Origin: a bacterium
Lineage (GTDB): Bacteria; UBP14; UBA6098; 4484-93
Direction of reading: 5' to 3'
DNA length: 64,000 nt
NCBI GenBank assembly: GCA_021158465.1
Contig: JAGGUN010000028.1
Location: 62,001-126,000, forward strand
Shown here in pieces: positions 16,258-27,685 of this stretch. Numbering within the stretch: the stretch's first letter is position 1; each line of letters begins with the position of its first letter. The position numbers and the translations under genes were made by a program. The notes beneath the pieces were generated by a model. The model worked only from the letters and a program-made list of their open reading frames with translations. It made no database searches and was not told the origin of the DNA.

Positions 16258-17424
16258 ATGAAAAGGTCAATTGCTCTTATCCTCGGTTCTTGCTTTTTCT
16301 TGCTTGCCATGTTCTCGCTCCTGACATACATAAAACCCGCTAAGGAGAAGCTCGAGGCGGGCATAGTATCGTCGGGGAAACTGACGGAGAAGTGGGTGAG
16401 AGACCACGACCTCTCCCTTCGGGAGGCAATGTATTATGACAAGCTCCCCAATGGTGCTGTGAAGTGCCGTCTCTGCCCGTGGGAGTGCACAATCCCTGAG
16501 GGTGAACGAGGGATATGCGGAGCAAGAGCAAACATAGGTGGCACCCTGCGGACGCTTGTCTATGGCAAGCCTGTCGCCGTGCACATCGACCCGGTAGAGA
16601 AGAAACCGGTCTTCCATTTCCTGCCGGGGACAAAGGCTTTCTCGATTGCAACAGCCGGCTGCAACCTCGGATGCATCTTCTGTCAGAACTGGACTATCTC
16701 ACAGATAAAGCCGGAGGACGCTGTTCACTATAACCTCCCACCAGAGGAGGTCGTCAGGCAGGCAAAGACCACCGGATGCTCATCCATCGCATACACCTAC
16801 TCCGAGCCGTCGATATTCTACGAGTATATGCTCGAGACAGCGAAGCTCGCACATAAAGAGGGGCTAAAGAACATCTGGGTGACAGCAGCATTCATAAACG
16901 AGGAGCCCCTGCGAGAGCTTTGCAAATACATCGACGCAGCAAATATTGACCTGAAGGGAATAACGGAGGATTACTACCAGGAGTATGTCAAGGGACAACT
17001 TGCCCCTGTGCAGAGAAGCATCAAGATCGCACTCGAGGAGGGCGTATTTGTCGAGATAACAAACCTTATCATCCCAGGGGGAAATGACTCCGAGGATGAT
17101 ATAAGGAAGCTCTGCCAGTGGATATACGACAACCTTGGCCCCGATGTGCCGCTGCATTTCTCCAGGTTCTTCCCCCATTATAAGCTGACCGACCGTCCAC
17201 CGACACCGCTCAAAACACTCCTGCGTGCGAGGGAAATAGCAAAAGAGGTCGGGATCCGGTATGTCTATATCGGCAATGTCCCCGGCACAGAATACGAGAC
17301 GACATACTGCCCAAAATGTGGCAAGGAGCTTGTTGTCCGGCGAGGCTTCTGGATAGAGAAGAACCTCATAAAGGATGGAAGGTGCCCATACTGTGGAGAG
17401 AAAATCCCGGGGGTATGGGAATAG
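16258..17424 (+). CDS. amrS: AmmeMemoRadiSam-system radical SAM enzyme, membrane-anchored
   Basis: A 388-residue radical SAM protein. Cys135, Cys139 and Cys142 form the CxxxCxxC cluster (AGCNLGCIFCQNW). The N-terminal Cys set (CRLCPWEC, then GICGAR) and the stretches YGKPVAVHIDPVEKKP and FLPGTKAFSIATAGC are diagnostic for the AmrS/PflA-like family. The C-terminus adds two Cys pairs (CPKC and CPYC) that look like a zinc ribbon. Residues about 5-25 form a hydrophobic helix, so the enzyme seems tethered to the membrane; most family members I know lack this or have a Tat-type leader. Its AMMECR1 and Memo partners are not in the window. Substrate is unknown. Confidence 0.9.
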   Translation: MKRSIALILGSCFFLLAMFSLLTYIKPAKEKLEAGIVSSGKLTEKWVRDHDLSLREAMYYDKLPNGAVKCRLCPWECTIPEGERGICGARANIGGTLRTLVYGKPVAVHIDPVEKKPVFHFLPGTKAFSIATAGCNLGCIFCQNWTISQIKPEDAVHYNLPPEEVVRQAKTTGCSSIAYTYSEPSIFYEYMLETAKLAHKEGLKNIWVTAAFINEEPLRELCKYIDAANIDLKGITEDYYQEYVKGQLAPVQRSIKIALEEGVFVEITNLIIPGGNDSEDDIRKLCQWIYDNLGPDVPLHFSRFFPHYKLTDRPPTPLKTLLRAREIAKEVGIRYVYIGNVPGTEYETTYCPKCGKELVVRRGFWIEKNLIKDGRCPYCGEKIPGVWE

Positions 17425-17425
17425 A

Positions 17426-18747
17426 ATGAACACTCCCGTCCTTATAATAGATGATGAGAAGCTCCAGAGGGAACTTCTCTCCGGTTTCCTGAAAGAGAAC
17501 GAATATCCTATCTTCGAGGCAGGAACACTCGCCGAAGCGAAAAACATCCTCTCCAATCAATATGTCGGCATCGCCCTTGTCGACCGCAGGCTCCCCGATG
17601 GAGACGGTGTGGAGTTTATAAAGGAGATGAAACGGATCTCCCCCCACACTGTGTTTGTCGTTATAACAGCGTATGGGGATATCCCATCCACCGTCGATGG
17701 AATGAAGAGCGGAGCAGTCGATTACATCGAGAAGCCTGTGAACCTGAAACATCTCCTCGAGATACTCAAAAGCTCATCCGAACTGCTATTTTCACGGGAG
17801 GATATAAAGAAGGTAGAGGAGGTAGCAATCTCGCTGCCAGACTACTTCATCTGCCAATCACCTGCTATGAGACATATCCTTTCCCTTGTCTCCCGTGTCG
17901 CACCGACAGAGACAAGTATCCTGCTTGAGGGGGAAACAGGGGTCGGCAAGGAAATGGTCGCAAGGCTCATTCACAAGCTTTCACCAAGGAAGGATGGAGC
18001 ATTCGTCCCTGTGAACTGTGCTGCGATCCCTGAGGGGCTTTTAGAAAGCGAGCTGTTCGGGTACGAGAAGGGCGCATTTACCGGGGCAGAGAGAGAAAAG
18101 CCTGGGATATTCGAGGAGGCAGATGGTGGAACACTTTTCTTAGACGAGGTGACCGAGCTTCCGCTTCCGCTTCAGGCAAAGCTCCTCCGCTTCCTCCAGG
18201 ACGGGAGCTTCAGAAGGCTGGGTGGTAGAAAGCAGATGCACTCATCGGTCAGGGTCATCTCAGCGACGAACAGGGATATAAGAGAACTCGTTGCTCAGGC
18301 TCGCTTCCGTGAGGACCTCTTCTGGCGGCTCGATGTCATTCACATAAAGATCCCCCCTCTCAGAGAAAGAAGAGAGGACATACTCCCACTGGCAAAATTC
18401 TTCCTTGAGAGATTCTCAAAAAGGGACAAGAAAAAGGTCAGCGGTTTTACACCTTCTGCTATAAAGAAGCTTGAAACCTCAAGCTTTCCCGGGAACATCC
18501 GTCAGCTCGCAAACGCAATAGAGTACGCCGTTGCTACATCCCGTGGAGATGTTATCACAGAGGAGGATCTCCCTCCTCTCGAGAAGGGCGCAGAGAACCT
18601 CTCCCTCAAAGAGATAGAAAAACAACATATCGAATATATCCTCCGCTTGTGCAACTACAATATCTCAAAAGCAGCAGAGATTCTGGGAATACATCGGAAT
18701 ACTCTCTATCAGAAGATACAGGAGTATGGAATAAAGAAGGAGCGGGG

Positions 18748-18751
<4 letters not shown>
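17426..18751 (+). CDS. Sigma-54-dependent response regulator (NtrC family)
   Basis: A 441-residue transcription activator. The receiver domain has the acidic pair IIDDE (Asp9/10), phospho-acceptor Asp53 in LVDRRLPDGDG and Lys in IEKPVN. The central AAA+ domain has Walker A GETGVGKE, the sigma-54 contact loop GAFTGA, Walker B TLFLDEV and the arginine region FREDLFWRLDV. The C-terminus is a Fis-type helix-turn-helix (KAAEILGIHRNTLYQKI). The start at 17426 follows the radical SAM stop by one base; the track start is 17 codons too early. No histidine kinase is adjacent; the only one in the window is 38 kb away. Confidence 0.95.
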
Positions 18752-20861
<2,110 letters not shown>

Positions 20862-20864
20862 CCC

Positions 20865-22577
20865 TCACCTGAAAACGACAACTTTTCTTATCTGATTAAA
20901 GCTCCCTGCCTTCATCCTGCAGAGATAAACCCCTCTGGGGAGTGATGCTGTCTGAACCTCAAAGCGGTATATCCCTTTTCTCTGTTTGCCGAACACCGGA
21001 ACAAGCAGCTTCTGCCCAAGAATGTTATAGATAGCTATCTCCACCATCTCCTCCCTTGGCACACCATAAAAGAAGAGCGCCACATCAGTTGTCGGATTAG
21101 GAAAGGCAGAGGTAAGGAAATACCCTTTTATATCCTCGACTCCCGAGAGATACGGGTTAGGGAGCAAGGAAACAAAGGTCGTGTCACATCCGAAGCAGCC
21201 TCTTGCATCCTCCACGCAGACCGAGACCTCTGTCCCACCCTCGAGGAATACGGTCTGTTCCGATGTATCTTGGAATGAGAATAGGCTCTCAGGCTCCCAG
21301 TGGTAATCGTAAGGAGGTGTGCCACCATTTACATGGGCGATAAGATGAGCCGGCGTTAGAAGATATATCGATGTATCCGCTCCCAGTGCCACATCGAGGT
21401 GTGGGTCAATACGAACAAAGACGCTATCTCTCACTTCCGTACCGTTTATGTCAGTGACAGTCAGGTAGAACCAGCTATCTTCCTCAACATAGGCAACAGG
21501 AGTCTTTGCCGTCGAGTCAGAGAGACCGTTCCCTGGAGACCACAGGTAGCTATATTCCGGTGGGTCGTGCCCATAGCAGGGCGCACCGCCTGAGACATCA
21601 GGGACAAGCTCAACAGAATCGGGAACACAGATGGTTATCGTATCGGGGAGCGAAACCCTGAGCGTATCGATACCGATTATATATGTCCATCGCCCTATCC
21701 CTGATTCGCCATATCTTATCTTGAAGTATCCAACAATCCCCCAGGACGCGCCCCAAGAGTTTCGGGCATACCAGCAGGAGTCAGCATCGTTCCAACCGAC
21801 AAGGACAACCACATGAAGCGCCTCAAAATCACCCGATATATGCTCATATATTCCATAGTGATAACCGTTGAAATCCGTATAGACCTCCATCTGGGAGATA
21901 ACAGGCTCTATCATAAGAGCCTCCTTTATCGCCTGGATATCCGCAACCGTGTCAGTTACAAGTTGAACCGACCGGATCTTCCTTGCAGAAAATTCCCAGT
22001 CATCACAGATATTGCACGGCTCACTGATAGCACGATACCGATAGCAATCTTCATCTGGAATACCTGTATCCATCACATAGACGAGAGCCCAGTATGGACT
22101 GCCGCCCATACAGTTTCCTCCGCCAAAGCAGTCGGAAACGAGTGTTTGCTCGGACAGATCGAGATCGAGCTCTGGGTTCGAGGTAACGATATTGTAAGTT
22201 CCCTCCACCTGTCCAACAGCTGCAAAAGCCCAGCAAGAACCACATTGCCTCTGGTCTCGAACAGGGGACATCCAGTCAACCCCCATACCTGTCCAGTCAT
22301 GCCAGGAGAGGGAATCCGGTAAGTCCTTGCGGTTTCTCTTCTTGAACCTCGGCACAGAGAACGGCTCCGGCTGGACTATTTCACCGTATGTTCGCATCCG
22401 TTCAGCCCTTGTCATACCTGTTCGCTCGTTATCGGCTGCGCGCCAGCTTGCACCACGCTCCTCAAGCACACCGTTCAGACACCCAACGTCTATCCTCCCA
22501 TCGGAATAGGTTATCTGCGAGGAGACACTGCCTACAAAAAGCAAAAGAAAAACGACAACAAGGAATACACCTTTCAT
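20865..22577 (-). CDS. Secreted papain-family (C1) cysteine peptidase with C-terminal sorting domain
   Basis: A 570-residue secreted protease. Residues 1-20 are a signal peptide. The catalytic domain spans about 85-300 with oxyanion Gln109, nucleophile Cys115 (QCGSCWAF), His255 (ALHVVVLVGW) and Asn273 (RNSWGASWG), so the active site is complete. Two PKD/Ig-like segments follow (about 305-470, with SYLWSPGNG and YHWEPESL). Residues about 490-570 form a type IX-like C-terminal sorting domain (FPNPTTDVALFF, YNILGQKL, LPRGVYLCRM, ending KVVVFR). It is the last gene of a leftward operon and overlaps the PP-loop gene by 4 bp. Confidence 0.92.
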   Translation of the reverse strand: MKGVFLVVVFLLLFVGSVSSQITYSDGRIDVGCLNGVLEERGASWRAADNERTGMTRAERMRTYGEIVQPEPFSVPRFKKRNRKDLPDSLSWHDWTGMGVDWMSPVRDQRQCGSCWAFAAVGQVEGTYNIVTSNPELDLDLSEQTLVSDCFGGGNCMGGSPYWALVYVMDTGIPDEDCYRYRAISEPCNICDDWEFSARKIRSVQLVTDTVADIQAIKEALMIEPVISQMEVYTDFNGYHYGIYEHISGDFEALHVVVLVGWNDADSCWYARNSWGASWGIVGYFKIRYGESGIGRWTYIIGIDTLRVSLPDTITICVPDSVELVPDVSGGAPCYGHDPPEYSYLWSPGNGLSDSTAKTPVAYVEEDSWFYLTVTDINGTEVRDSVFVRIDPHLDVALGADTSIYLLTPAHLIAHVNGGTPPYDYHWEPESLFSFQDTSEQTVFLEGGTEVSVCVEDARGCFGCDTTFVSLLPNPYLSGVEDIKGYFLTSAFPNPTTDVALFFYGVPREEMVEIAIYNILGQKLLVPVFGKQRKGIYRFEVQTASLPRGVYLCRMKAGSFNQIRKVVVFR

Positions 22578-23596
22578 ACCCTGTACCTTTCTATCGTTGC
22601 ATCGTCCGCGGCGACGGCAGAGATAATCTTATCTCTCCCCCCAATGGACAGCAAAACCTCTCCTCTCCCGCCAAGCTTCGGCGAAAAGCGAACAACCATG
22701 CTGGAAAGGAGTTCGAGCATCTCTTCTGATACCTCGGACGGTGCAAGAAACACAGCAGAGGGACCAGCACACCTCAAGCACTCGATATGTCCAATATTTT
22801 CCACATTCTCTAAACTGTAGATGCTATCAAGCTCATCGGATTCCGTCTTATCCCTTGCTACAGAAAGGATTACATTATTTATCTTAAACATTCTCCCAAA
22901 CTTTACAATATCTGTAGCCGGGAAGTGCAGGTTCCCCGATTCAATCAGAGCAAAAACCCTTCTGGCAAATCCAGGGTCTGTTAGAAGACATCCGCCCGCA
23001 GGACTGATAAACTCTTTTATACCAAACTTCTTTGCAAGCTCGAACTGTCGAGCTCTTCCTCTTCCTCGTATATCTAGGAGCGTTTCCCTCTTGACAAATC
23101 CTGATTTTTCAAGCTCTGTCTCAGGAAGATTCTTTGCCGTAAGTGGTCGTAATATCCTGCCTTGGATACCAGAACGCTTATCGAGGAAAATAAGCGCATC
23201 TCTCCTCTGCGAGAACGGTCTCTGTCCGACGACTTCGCCTGTAATAATGCCTCTCGCCCCAACAAGTTTTGCCACCTCCCACCCTTTTCTGTAGAGATAC
23301 AGCCTACAATCGAGGCAGGGGTTAGCGTTCTTGCCATACCCGAACGAGGGCGAGCGAACGAGCTCGAGATAATCTTCTCCGACAGGAAGCTCTACTACCT
23401 CGCACCCTGCCGCCTCGTGGAAATACCGCTTCACCTCCCTCGAGAACCTACCTGGATAGAAGGGCAAAAGCATCTTCACGGCAAGGATAGAGTATCCCGC
23501 CTCGCTCATAAGCCGAGTAGCAAGTATTGAATCGAGCCCACCGGAAAACAGGGAAACAAAGCCATACCTTCTCTCAAACCGAACGGAACTTCCCAT
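22574..23596 (-). CDS. PP-loop ATPase of the ThiI/MnmA-like tRNA thiolation family
   Basis: A 340-residue adenylating enzyme. The PP-loop SGGLDS is at about residues 18-23. Further marks are NPCLDCRLYLYRKG, ITGEVVGQRPFSQRRDAL, RPLTAKNLPETE and PAGGCLLTDPGFARR, which I recognise from the stand-alone ThiI/MnmA-like group often annotated as tRNA thiouridylase. Cys residues in CLDC, GGC and CLRC could carry persulfide or a metal cluster. The family probably installs sulfur in tRNA; the exact nucleoside is not known to me. It overlaps hutH by 23 bp and the papain-like gene by 4 bp. Confidence 0.82.
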   Translation of the reverse strand: MGSSVRFERRYGFVSLFSGGLDSILATRLMSEAGYSILAVKMLLPFYPGRFSREVKRYFHEAAGCEVVELPVGEDYLELVRSPSFGYGKNANPCLDCRLYLYRKGWEVAKLVGARGIITGEVVGQRPFSQRRDALIFLDKRSGIQGRILRPLTAKNLPETELEKSGFVKRETLLDIRGRGRARQFELAKKFGIKEFISPAGGCLLTDPGFARRVFALIESGNLHFPATDIVKFGRMFKINNVILSVARDKTESDELDSIYSLENVENIGHIECLRCAGPSAVFLAPSEVSEEMLELLSSMVVRFSPKLGGRGEVLLSIGGRDKIISAVAADDATIERYRV

Positions 23597-25073
23597 CCCG
23601 TAGAGCCTTTGTCACATTCTCAAGCTCACGATAGAGCACCCTGTCTTCATCCAGGGGCTTAACCATTTGCCTGAGCTTATTGTAAAGAGATATCCCCGCA
23701 GGGGAGAGGGAGTTCTTCTCGACAAACTCCACACCCTGAGCAGCGGCGATAAGTTGAGCTGCCACCACCGTCTCTGTGTTCTCCAGAACCTGCATAAGCT
23801 TTCTTGCCGATGCTCCCCCCATACTCATATGGTCCTCCTGGTCGGCGGAAACAGGAATTGAATCAACGACAGTTGGATGAGACAGCATCTTGTTCTCACT
23901 AACAAGGTCAGCAACGGAGTACTGAAGCAGCATAAGCCCTGAGTTTAATCCACCATCCGGAGTCAAGAACGCAGGAAGTCCGGAGAGAGCAGGGTTAAAT
24001 AGTCTGTTTATATGCCGCTCAGCAAAGCTGGAGAGATCCGCCAAGGCAAGGGTCAGATACTCGAGGGCAAGAGCAACATACTCACCGTGGAAGTTCCCTC
24101 CAGAAAGCACCTCCTTTTTCTCAGGGAAGATAAGCGGATTATCACTAGCGGAGTTCATCTCAACGGCAATTACCTTCCTGACATGCTCCAGCACATCGAA
24201 GAACGCTCCAACAACCTGTGGCAGACAGCGTATAGAGTAAGCATCTTGGACCCTGCTGCTCCTCTTCGCGCCGGTCAAATGGGAACCAGATAGCAATTCT
24301 GTCATCCTTTTGGCAACAAAGAGCTGCCCGGGAAACGGTCTGACCTTGTGTATCCGCTCATCAAACGGTTCCTGCCTCCCTCCCAGAACCTCAATTGTTA
24401 GAGCAGAAATTCTGAGGAAGCTGTCGAGCAGATTTCTTGACCGCATCACGACAAGCGCCCCGATACCTGTCATAATCTGACAGCCGTTTATAAGAGCAAG
24501 CCCCTCTTTATATGATAGGGAGAGCGGTTCCATCTTCTTCCTGCGGAGGACAAGTATTGCAGGCAGACGTCCACCATTTGAGAACACCTCCCCTTCTCCA
24601 ATAAGCGGCAGGGACATCTGGGCAAGTTGGGTAAGGTCTCCACTTGCACCGATTGAACCCCTGTTATACACCACAGGGACGATCCCTTCGTTTAGGAACT
24701 CGAGCAGTCGCTCGACGAGCTCCACCCTAACACCCGAGAACCCTTTCGCAAGAGAATTTGCCCGAAGGAGCATCGCAGCCCTTACAATCTCCGGTGAAAG
24801 AGGTTCACCATTTGAGACCGCATGGCTCCTTAAAATCCGCATCTGCATCTCCTCGGCAGACCCCTTATCCACCCTGACACCAGCAAACTCGCCCACTCCT
24901 GTCGTTACACCATATACAGGCTCACCCTCATCGATGAGGCGAAGAAGTACCCTACGCGATTCATCCATCCTCTCGCGAGCAGCATCCGCCAGCTCAACTC
25001 TCTCCTTCTCAACAGCAACAGCCCATACATCATCCACCGATAGGTTCTCCCCATCTATCTTTACCATAGCCAC
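23574..25073 (-). CDS. hutH: Histidine ammonia-lyase
   Basis: Deaminates histidine to urocanate. The 499-residue protein has Tyr54 in YGVTTGVGEF and the Ala143-Ser144-Gly145 triad in NRGSIGASGDLTQL that cyclises into the MIO cofactor. The SH pair (Ser83-His84), the selectivity position of the family, favours histidine over tyrosine or phenylalanine. Further blocks are LINGCQIMTG, QDAYSIRCLPQV, SASDNPL and EDHMSMG. It lies in one operon with hutI, but urocanase (hutU) and a formimino-glutamate enzyme are absent from the window. The 3' end overlaps the PP-loop gene by 23 bp. Confidence 0.95.
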   Translation of the reverse strand: MAMVKIDGENLSVDDVWAVAVEKERVELADAARERMDESRRVLLRLIDEGEPVYGVTTGVGEFAGVRVDKGSAEEMQMRILRSHAVSNGEPLSPEIVRAAMLLRANSLAKGFSGVRVELVERLLEFLNEGIVPVVYNRGSIGASGDLTQLAQMSLPLIGEGEVFSNGGRLPAILVLRRKKMEPLSLSYKEGLALINGCQIMTGIGALVVMRSRNLLDSFLRISALTIEVLGGRQEPFDERIHKVRPFPGQLFVAKRMTELLSGSHLTGAKRSSRVQDAYSIRCLPQVVGAFFDVLEHVRKVIAVEMNSASDNPLIFPEKKEVLSGGNFHGEYVALALEYLTLALADLSSFAERHINRLFNPALSGLPAFLTPDGGLNSGLMLLQYSVADLVSENKMLSHPTVVDSIPVSADQEDHMSMGGASARKLMQVLENTETVVAAQLIAAAQGVEFVEKNSLSPAGISLYNKLRQMVKPLDEDRVLYRELENVTKALRDGKFRSV

Positions 25074-25081
25074 CTCCTCGA

Positions 25082-25567
25082 TTATCCTGAGAGCATACTG
25101 TCAAATATCCTGTCTGCCAGCATCTCAACAGCCTCGCGAACCGCCTCGTCCTCGCTGGCGTCCGCCTCAAACACTCCAAAACCGGTTATCTTCTTCGTCC
25201 ATATCTCCTCGCCTTTCGTTAAGTCGAAGAAGGTAACCTCACACTCGATGCGGATGATATACTCTCTTACCTCCTCCTCGCGCGTGTATGTGTACGCCTC
25301 CTTTTTGAACCTTGTTACCCTCAAAGTTAGTGTCCCCTCTGCCGATTCCCTCGATGTAAGCGTGAAGGCGTGGCTACCGACAAGCCTACCCCGGAGAGCC
25401 TCTTCGAGCATCTCGGGAAGCTCAAACCGGTCTGTGCTATTTTCAAAAGGGGATTCGATAAAAACCTTCCTAATGGATAAGCTCTTCGCCTTGTCCTCGA
25501 ACGAGTAAAAACAACCAGAAACAAAAGCAAGGATTAGCAGAACCCAACTATGCCTTCTCAAAGTCAA
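25082..25567 (-). CDS. LptE-like outer-membrane lipoprotein
   Basis: A 161-residue lipoprotein with lipobox FVSGC (Cys19). The body resembles LptE, the plug of the LPS transporter LptD: a start IRKVFIESPFENSTDRFELPEMLEEALRGRLV, then alternating strands (GTLTLRVTRFKKEAYTYT, RIECEVTFFDLTKGEEIWTKKI) and a helical tail DEAVREAVEMLADRIFDSM. This pattern of conserved P-F-x-N, edge strands and final helix is typical of LptE, but sequence identity in that family is low. It overlaps hutI by 20 bp and precedes hutH by 8 bp. If right, it indicates an LPS-bearing outer membrane. Confidence 0.65.
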   Translation of the reverse strand: MTLRRHSWVLLILAFVSGCFYSFEDKAKSLSIRKVFIESPFENSTDRFELPEMLEEALRGRLVGSHAFTLTSRESAEGTLTLRVTRFKKEAYTYTREEEVREYIIRIECEVTFFDLTKGEEIWTKKITGFGVFEADASEDEAVREAVEMLADRIFDSMLSG

Positions 25568-26822
25568 CCACCACCTTTCCAGATTTTATAACCTTCAACA
25601 CGGGGTTCACCCCATATCGATACGGAAGCATCCTGTGGTTGGAGAGAGCAAGGACGAGTATATCCGCCTTCTTCCCAACGGTTATGCTACCGATCTCATC
25701 CCCCCTCCCTATGGCGAATGCAGCATTTATCGTCGCCGCTGTTATCGCCTCAGCAACCGTCATTTTAAGATTAACACAGGCGAGTGTGAGCATCATCGGC
25801 ATACTCGGACAGAAATTTGAGCCGGGGTTAAAGTCAGTTGCTATTGCAACAGGTGCACCCGCTTCAATAAGCCTCCTCGCTGGAGCATGGTTGCTGAGTC
25901 CAAGGAAGAATGTGGTCCCTGGTAGAAGAACAGGGATCGTGTTCGATGAGGCAAGCGCTTCTATTCCACTGTTAGATATCGCGACGAGATGGTCTGCCGA
26001 GATAGCCCCGACCTCTACAGCCAGCTCGGCACCACCCAAAGAAACCATCTCGTCAGCATGCAACTTCAAGCCGAAGCCAAGACCCTTCGCTGACTTAAGA
26101 TACCTCCTCGAATCATCTATATCGAACACTCCCTCCTCACAGAAAATATCAACAAACCTCGCAAGACTCCTCCTTTTCACCTCGGGGAGCATCTCGCTTA
26201 TCACCAGGTCAAGATACTCTTTCCTTCTGCCTGCAAACTCCGGCGGTACCTCATGTGCTCCAAGGAATGTCGGGACAACATCTACCGGATGCAGCCTATC
26301 TGCCTCCTTTATCACCTCGAGCATCTTCATCTCGGACTCTACCGACAGCCCGTATCCACTTTTTACCTCTACTGTGGTGGTACCATGTTCAAGCATAATA
26401 TCAAGGTGTGACAGTGTCGCATTGAGAAGCTCTTCAAATGTCGCCTGACGGACAAACTCAACCGAACGGTTTATCCCACCACCTCTCCTCGCAATCTCCA
26501 TATACGAGACGCCGGAGTTCCTGAGCTCGAACTCATCCTCCCGTGTCCCAACGAAACAGCTATGGGTATGTGCATCGACAAAACCGGGGAGAACAAGCTT
26601 CCCGGAGGCGTCGATTATGGTCGTCCCCGGATGTATCTCGGCATCTTCCAAGACCTCGTTTGTGCTACCGCAGGCTACAATTCTGTCCCCCTCAATAGCA
26701 ACAGCACCATCGGTTACTATCACCGGCTTGCCCATATCCTTTCCACGAACAGGGGAGAAACCAACCTGTTTGTCAAGGGTCAGAAGCTCATCTGCACCGA
26801 GTATCAGAATGTCCGCTCTCAT
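25548..26822 (-). CDS. hutI: Imidazolonepropionase
   Basis: Hydrolyses imidazolonepropionate to formimino-glutamate in histidine breakdown. The 424-residue amidohydrolase has metal-binding HTH in GFVDAHTHSCFVGTREDEF, the conserved GGGI, HADE, ADHL and the final Asp in ATDFNPGS. It is first in a five-gene leftward operon and has the best promoter/Shine-Dalgarno pair of the window (TATAAT upstream, AAAAAGGAGGG before the ATG). Its substrate would have to come from a urocanase encoded elsewhere. Confidence 0.95.
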   Translation of the reverse strand: MRADILILGADELLTLDKQVGFSPVRGKDMGKPVIVTDGAVAIEGDRIVACGSTNEVLEDAEIHPGTTIIDASGKLVLPGFVDAHTHSCFVGTREDEFELRNSGVSYMEIARRGGGINRSVEFVRQATFEELLNATLSHLDIMLEHGTTTVEVKSGYGLSVESEMKMLEVIKEADRLHPVDVVPTFLGAHEVPPEFAGRRKEYLDLVISEMLPEVKRRSLARFVDIFCEEGVFDIDDSRRYLKSAKGLGFGLKLHADEMVSLGGAELAVEVGAISADHLVAISNSGIEALASSNTIPVLLPGTTFFLGLSNHAPARRLIEAGAPVAIATDFNPGSNFCPSMPMMLTLACVNLKMTVAEAITAATINAAFAIGRGDEIGSITVGKKADILVLALSNHRMLPYRYGVNPVLKVIKSGKVVVDFEKA

Positions 26823-26844
26823 AGCCCTCCTTTTTTAAGTTTTC

Positions 26845-26873
26845 ATTATAAGAGGTTATGCAAAGAAAATCAA
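26845..26873 (-). promoter_or_regulatory. Promoter for hutI operon
   Basis: Leftward TTGATT (26873-26868), 17 bp, TATAAT (26850-26845), 22 bp from the ATG and followed by a strong GGAGG. Confidence 0.65.
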
Positions 26874-26883
26874 CATTTTTCTC

Positions 26884-26912
26884 TTGACAAGAGCATCCTA
26901 AAAAATTAGATA
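26884..26912 (+). promoter_or_regulatory. Possible promoter for envelope protein gene
   Basis: TTGACA (26884-26889) is a perfect -35. The -10 at 17 bp is TAGATA (26907-26912), a weak match. The site is back to back with the hutI promoter. Confidence 0.35.
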
Positions 26913-26954
26913 TTAAAGGGAAGCCGCCGCAAGAGAATAAACATGGGAGACCCA

Positions 26955-27665
26955 ATGGGTAAAAGGTATACTTTCTTAACCGTCTTTTTGCTCCTTACCA
27001 TCCTTTGGGGTGAAGCTTTTGCTTACCCTCCGAGAAGGGGTCAAAAAGAAGGCTCTCACTGGGGCTTTTATGTCGCCCCGATGCTTTCCTCCGAGAGGGT
27101 TGGACTCCGGCTCGATAACATCAAGTCTGCCTACAAGGATTCCGTCGCCATCGCCTTCGGAGTTGATGGAAGGGGTAAACTCGGTCTTGGCGGCAGAGTG
27201 GGGCTCTTCACACGGCTCGCAAATGGTCAACGAATTGACCTTGCTGTATCCGTCGATTACTTCGGTTCAACATTCTCCTTCTTCGAGTACTCAGGGACCA
27301 GTCTCTCCATCTACGAGTATGATCTCACAGGGCTTGAGATTTCCCCGAGAATCGTCTGGTCAGCCCATATACCCGAGGGGTTCGAACCCTATGTCTCCAT
27401 CGGATACGCCTATACCTCTCTTACGCTAAATGATGTCTCAACGGGGGTTCACGGTTTTAGCATCGCCACAGGAACAAGGGTAACATTTGCTGATGTCTAC
27501 GGTTTCTGGGCGGAGTTATCTGCCTCTCCGCTCGGAACCGTTGCATTCCAATACCCAAACGGAAAAGCCCCTTTTGAATACGCCCACAGACTCGAAGGAG
27601 GTACATTCTGCCTCCATGCAGGATTTGATTTCCCCGTCTCTTTCGCCGGCGCAACAAAAAGGTAA
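26955..27665 (+). CDS. Predicted outer-membrane beta-barrel protein
   Basis: A 236-residue exported protein of unknown function. From the ATG at 26955 residues 1-23 form a signal peptide ending EAFA. The rest alternates hydrophobic and polar residues with many aromatic strand ends (GGRVGLFTRLANGQRIDLAVSVDYFG, YVSIGYAYTSLTL, FSIATGTRVTF), as in small outer-membrane barrels. I prefer the ATG at 26955, preceded by GGGAG at good spacing, to 26943. It lies 20 bp before the TolB-like lipoprotein gene, so the two probably act in the envelope. Confidence 0.75.
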   Translation: MGKRYTFLTVFLLLTILWGEAFAYPPRRGQKEGSHWGFYVAPMLSSERVGLRLDNIKSAYKDSVAIAFGVDGRGKLGLGGRVGLFTRLANGQRIDLAVSVDYFGSTFSFFEYSGTSLSIYEYDLTGLEISPRIVWSAHIPEGFEPYVSIGYAYTSLTLNDVSTGVHGFSIATGTRVTFADVYGFWAELSASPLGTVAFQYPNGKAPFEYAHRLEGGTFCLHAGFDFPVSFAGATKR

Positions 27666-27685
27666 AATAAGAAAAGGAGTAAACA

